Made by a program: the position numbers and the translations under genes
Origin: Acidobacteria subdivision 2 bacterium RH1 MAG20
GTDB lineage: Bacteria > Acidobacteriota > Terriglobia > Terriglobales > Acidobacteriaceae
Direction of reading: 5' to 3'
NCBI GenBank assembly: GCA_002197545.1
Contig: NFUO01000066.1
Location: forward strand, 62,001 to 126,000
DNA length: 64,000 nt
Notes under the pieces: model-generated
What the model was told of the DNA's origin: nothing
Database searches by the model: none
Seen by the model: the letters and a program-made list of their open reading frames with translations, nothing else
Shown: positions 60,933 through 64,000 of the stretch, piece after piece
How the letters are laid out: every line of letters begins with the position of its first letter
Position numbering within the stretch: position 1 is the first letter of the stretch

Positions 60933-63857
60933 TCAGCCGGTGTTGCGGAGGCCGGCGCTGATGCCGTTGATGGTGGCGGAGATGGCGCGGTTGAGCTCGG
61001 GGGAGTCGGGTTTGCCTTCGGCGATGGCGGCGCGTTTGCGCCGGATGAGTTCGACTTGGATGAGCGACATCGGGTCAACGTATGGGTTGCGCAGCCGGAT
61101 GGAGCGCTCGAGGACGGGGTTGTTTTCGAGGAGCGTCTTTTGCTGCGTGATCTCTAGGATCATGCGGTGGGTGAGGTTGAACTCTGCTTCCAGGGTGGCG
61201 AAGACTCGGTCGCGGAGGGCAACGTCCTCGACCAGCGAGGCGTAGAGGCGGGCGATGCCGAAGTCGGCTTTGGCGAGCGCCATCTCTACGTTGCGGACGA
61301 TGTCGAGGAAGAGGGGAAAGTCGCTGGCCATGGTCTGGAGCAGGGCGAGGCCGTTGGGGTTTTCCTTTACGAAGCGGTCTAGCGCGTGGCCTACGCCGAA
61401 GAAGGCAGGGACGAGCTGGCGGGACTGCATCCAGCCGAAGACCCAGGGGATGGCGCGGAGATCGGCCATGGATTTTTTTCCGCTGCGTTTGGCTGGGCGG
61501 GAGCCGAGGCGGGCGTGTTCGAGCTCTGCGACCGGGGTAGCCTGCTCGAAGTAGGTAAAGGTCTCCGGGTTGTCCAGGATGTGTTTGCGGTAGAAGTCGT
61601 AGGAGGTTGTGGAGAGCTGGTCGATGGCGGTCTCCCACTCGGGGAGGATCTCGCCGGTGAGGTGGGGAGGCAACGTGCCGCGCTGGCAGATGGCGTCGGG
61701 GCGGACCAGGGCGTCGAGTGAAGCAGCGATCATCAGTTCGAGGTTGCGCTCGGCGAGGACGACGTCGGAGTACTTCCAGTTGAGGACTTCGCCTTGCTCG
61801 GTGAGGCGGAGTTCGCCGGTGAAGCTGTCGATGGGCTGAGCGAAGATGGCGCGGTGGGTGGGGCCGCCGCCGCGGCCTACGGTGCCTCCGCGGCCGTGGA
61901 AGAGGCGCAGGGTGACGCCGCACTCGCGGGCCACTTCGTGGAGGGCGCGATGAGCTTTGTAGATCTCCCAGGTGCTGGTGATCATGCCACCGTCTTTATT
62001 GGAGTCGGAGTAGCCGAGCATGACCTCCTGCTTGTGGTTCCAGCTTTTGAGCAGAGGCTGATAGGCCTCGCTGGTCCAGAGCTGACGGCAGATAGCGGGA
62101 GCGTTCTGGAGGTCTTCGATGGATTCGAAGAGAGGGACGGGTTGCAGGCCGGGGTCTTGCGTGGCCTCGTCGGCTTCGACTTTGACGCCGCCGAGACGGG
62201 CCAGCCAGAGGACGTGGAGCACGTCTTCGGCGCTGGTGGCTCCGCTGATGACATACTGGCGGATGGCCTCGGGGGCGTAGGCTTTTTTGAGTTCGGCGAT
62301 AGCGCGGAAGGTGTCGAGGACTTCACTGGTCTGCGGGGTGAGGGCTGCAGGGAGATGGAGTTCCTGAGACGAGCCTGCGGCGGATGGCGATTGCCAGGAG
62401 GAGATTTCGGCGATGGCGGCTGCGTGGACGCGGGCGTGCTGGCGGATGTCGAGCGTGTGGAGGTGGAGCCCGTAGGTGCGGACCTCAATCAGCAGCGGAT
62501 CGATGAGCATCCGCGCGAGGCGGGGACCGCGGTTCTTGACGAGGCTGTCGCGGAGGGCGGTGAGGTCGGAGAGGAGGTCGGAGGCGCGGGTGTAGCGGGT
62601 GAGCGCGGGGTTTGGCGGCAGCGGGACGGAGCCCTGCGGCATGGCTCCGAGACGCATCATGATGCAGGAGATGAGCAGGCGCAGCGACTCGTAGGGGAAG
62701 CGCTGTTCGAGGGCGGTCTGGCCAGCGGCGCGAAGCTGGGCGAGGTAGCGGTCGAGGAGTGCTTTGACCTCAGAGGAGATCGGGACCTGCTGCGTGGAGC
62801 TGCCGAGCTGATCGAAGACGTTTTGCAGGCGGCGGCGGTAGTGGTTGAGCAGGAGGTTGTGCGCCATTGCGAGAGCTTCGCGGGTGACCTCGGGGACGAC
62901 GAATGGATTGCCGTCGCGGTCGCCGCCGATCCATGAGCCGAAGCTGATGAGCTGGGGCAGATCGGAGATGGCGGGTGGGGCAGAGACAGAATTTGCGGAG
63001 GTTCCTCCCACGTCCTCAAGTGCCGGACGTGGGGCACCCGGGCTTTTGATCGATTCGGGATATTCGGCGGCGAGGGCGGCGGATACTTCGGAGTAGAGGA
63101 CGGGAAGGGTGTCGAAGAGGCTGGTCTCGTAGTAATCGAGTGCCATGCGGATCTCGTCGCGGACGGTGGGGCGCGCGCTGCGAACGTCGTCGGTCTGCCA
63201 GAGGGCGGTGATCTCGGCGATGAGGTCGCGCTCGAGCGATTCAAGATGGGGCGTAGGGACGGGGATGCGGTCGAGCTGTTCGAGCAGGTCGGAGATGCGG
63301 CGGCGCTTGAACATGACCGAGCGGCGGGCGACTTCGGTGGGGTGCGCGGTAAAGACGGGAGTGATGCAGATGCGGCGGAGAAAGTCGTAGGCCTGGGTGG
63401 CGTCGAGGCCGGCTTCGCGGAGGCGGCGGAGGGTTCCGCGGAGATCGCCGCGCTGTGGAGCGGCGTTCTGGTCGAGCTGGATGGCGAGACGGCGACGCTT
63501 GCGGTGGTTGGTCTCGGCGAGGTTGATGAGCTCGAAATAAAATCCGAAGGCGCGGGCGAGCTGGTAGGCGGCGGAGAGTTCGAGCGCGCCGACACGGCGA
63601 AGGGCTTGCTGGAGGTGCGAGGTGGCTGCGGCTGCGTCTTCTTTTGCGTCGGCTTCGCGGCGGGCAATAGCGGTGCGGCGGAGGGCTTCGACGGCGTCGT
63701 AGAGAGGGTCGCCGGCCTGCTCGCGCAGGACGCCTCCAAGGAGGATGCCGAGGGAACGGACGTCGCGGCGGAGCGGAGCTTCTTTTAAGTCTCCAGTAGG
63801 TGCCTGGAGTTCGGCAAGGCGTTGAGACCAGTTAGGAGGAGTCCACAAGGACGGCAT
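60933..63857 (-). CDS. ppc: Phosphoenolpyruvate carboxylase
   Basis: A 974-residue enzyme that adds bicarbonate to PEP to replenish oxaloacetate. Catalytic His172 is in TAHPTEVARRS; other conserved blocks are GGDRDGNPFV, GYSDSNKDGGM, FHGRGGTVGRGGGP and AIPWVFGWMQSR, and the chain ends N-T-G as is usual for this family. An insert of about 25 residues before the GGDRDGNP block (SPGAPRPALEDVGGTSANS) comes from a REP-like element. It is convergent with the ABC permease gene, 28 bases apart. Confidence 0.97.
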   Translation of the reverse strand: MPSLWTPPNWSQRLAELQAPTGDLKEAPLRRDVRSLGILLGGVLREQAGDPLYDAVEALRRTAIARREADAKEDAAAATSHLQQALRRVGALELSAAYQLARAFGFYFELINLAETNHRKRRRLAIQLDQNAAPQRGDLRGTLRRLREAGLDATQAYDFLRRICITPVFTAHPTEVARRSVMFKRRRISDLLEQLDRIPVPTPHLESLERDLIAEITALWQTDDVRSARPTVRDEIRMALDYYETSLFDTLPVLYSEVSAALAAEYPESIKSPGAPRPALEDVGGTSANSVSAPPAISDLPQLISFGSWIGGDRDGNPFVVPEVTREALAMAHNLLLNHYRRRLQNVFDQLGSSTQQVPISSEVKALLDRYLAQLRAAGQTALEQRFPYESLRLLISCIMMRLGAMPQGSVPLPPNPALTRYTRASDLLSDLTALRDSLVKNRGPRLARMLIDPLLIEVRTYGLHLHTLDIRQHARVHAAAIAEISSWQSPSAAGSSQELHLPAALTPQTSEVLDTFRAIAELKKAYAPEAIRQYVISGATSAEDVLHVLWLARLGGVKVEADEATQDPGLQPVPLFESIEDLQNAPAICRQLWTSEAYQPLLKSWNHKQEVMLGYSDSNKDGGMITSTWEIYKAHRALHEVARECGVTLRLFHGRGGTVGRGGGPTHRAIFAQPIDSFTGELRLTEQGEVLNWKYSDVVLAERNLELMIAASLDALVRPDAICQRGTLPPHLTGEILPEWETAIDQLSTTSYDFYRKHILDNPETFTYFEQATPVAELEHARLGSRPAKRSGKKSMADLRAIPWVFGWMQSRQLVPAFFGVGHALDRFVKENPNGLALLQTMASDFPLFLDIVRNVEMALAKADFGIARLYASLVEDVALRDRVFATLEAEFNLTHRMILEITQQKTLLENNPVLERSIRLRNPYVDPMSLIQVELIRRKRAAIAEGKPDSPELNRAISATINGISAGLRNTG
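63008..63040. repeat. REP-like palindromic element inside ppc
   Basis: CCACGTCC (63008-63015) and GGACGTGG (63025-63032) form an 8-base stem with a nine-base loop, overlapping the start of GGGGCACCCG (63031-63040). It shares loop length and tail with the element in thiE (31063-31097) but is translated in another frame. Confidence 0.6.
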
Positions 63858-63948
63858 GACTCAACGATAAATCAATCGCGGCTATGGACGGTAAGATCGA
63901 CCGTTGTTCGAATGGGCGGGAGAAGGACAGCGATTATTTCGGAGAAAT

Positions 63949-63975
63949 AAAAAGCGCCCAGGCTGGGCGCTTTTT
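63949..63975. terminator. Bidirectional terminator upstream of ppc
   Basis: AAAAAGCGCCCA (63949-63960), GGC loop, TGGGCGCTTTTT (63964-63975), 12-base perfect stem with T runs on both strands. It probably ends a minus-strand gene lying beyond the right edge of the window and insulates ppc. Confidence 0.9.
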
Positions 63976-64000
63976 GAGAAATAGTGACGGTGAGATTCGT

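Noticed and set aside
1..64000. CRISPR arrays, tRNAs, transposases, prophage genes
   Set aside because: No regularly spaced repeats, cloverleaf-like sequences or mobile-element proteins were found on either strand.

Overview
The window looks like a chromosomal segment of a soil-type Acidobacteriota, most likely class Terriglobia (Edaphobacter/Granulicella/Terriglobus relatives). The reasons are two very large Oar-type TonB-dependent receptors with an N-terminal carboxypeptidase-regulatory-like domain, a PadR regulator directly followed by an acidobacterial-type orphan MacB/FtsX permease (ADOP), moderately high G+C, and G/C-rich third codon positions. Genus and species are inference. I see no tRNA, rRNA, CRISPR array, transposase, integrase or prophage gene.

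Region 1 (1-20.0 kb) is a glycan/acid-sugar utilisation locus. It starts with an outer-membrane receptor frame interrupted by two in-frame amber codons. Next come a Na+/solute symporter, a ceramidase-like hydrolase, an IclR regulator, a DegT-type PLP enzyme, a secreted heparinase II/III-type lyase, a Gfo/Idh/MocA dehydrogenase, a Tat-type enolase-superfamily protein, a Tat-type sulfatase and, convergently, a secreted GH38 alpha-mannosidase-like enzyme. A shared operator-like motif lies upstream of the receptor and the symporter and may be the IclR site. The set fits uptake and stepwise dismantling of a sulfated, uronate- and possibly mannose-containing polymer, but the substrate is not known.

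Region 2 (20.1-37 kb) is mixed: an SDR oxidoreductase, a TauE/SafE-DUF1634 pair, the conserved DUF177-rpmF-plsX cluster preceded by an unknown membrane protein, a MarR-GNAT fusion, an intact TonB-dependent receptor, thiE, soluble transhydrogenase sthA, a ROK protein, a VOC protein, mutM and a membrane-bound spermidine-synthase-like protein.

Region 3 (37-48 kb) holds padR-ADOP with a striking palindromic operator/promoter, a TonB-C-domain protein, purA, a small ABM monooxygenase, an NTF2-like exported protein, a probable 101-residue hypothetical protein, a HIT protein and rpsA (ribosomal protein S1).

Region 4 (47.7-64 kb) holds a TetR circuit with two matching operators around the regulator gene, a cell-wall amidase, a DUF6599-like protein, a GH2 glycosidase preceded by a possible attenuated leader or small RNA, two unknown membrane proteins, an ABC transporter with a long inverted-repeat operator over its start, and ppc. 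Small DNA-level repeats have invaded coding sequence in at least three genes (thiE, ppc and the amidase), where they are read in different frames.
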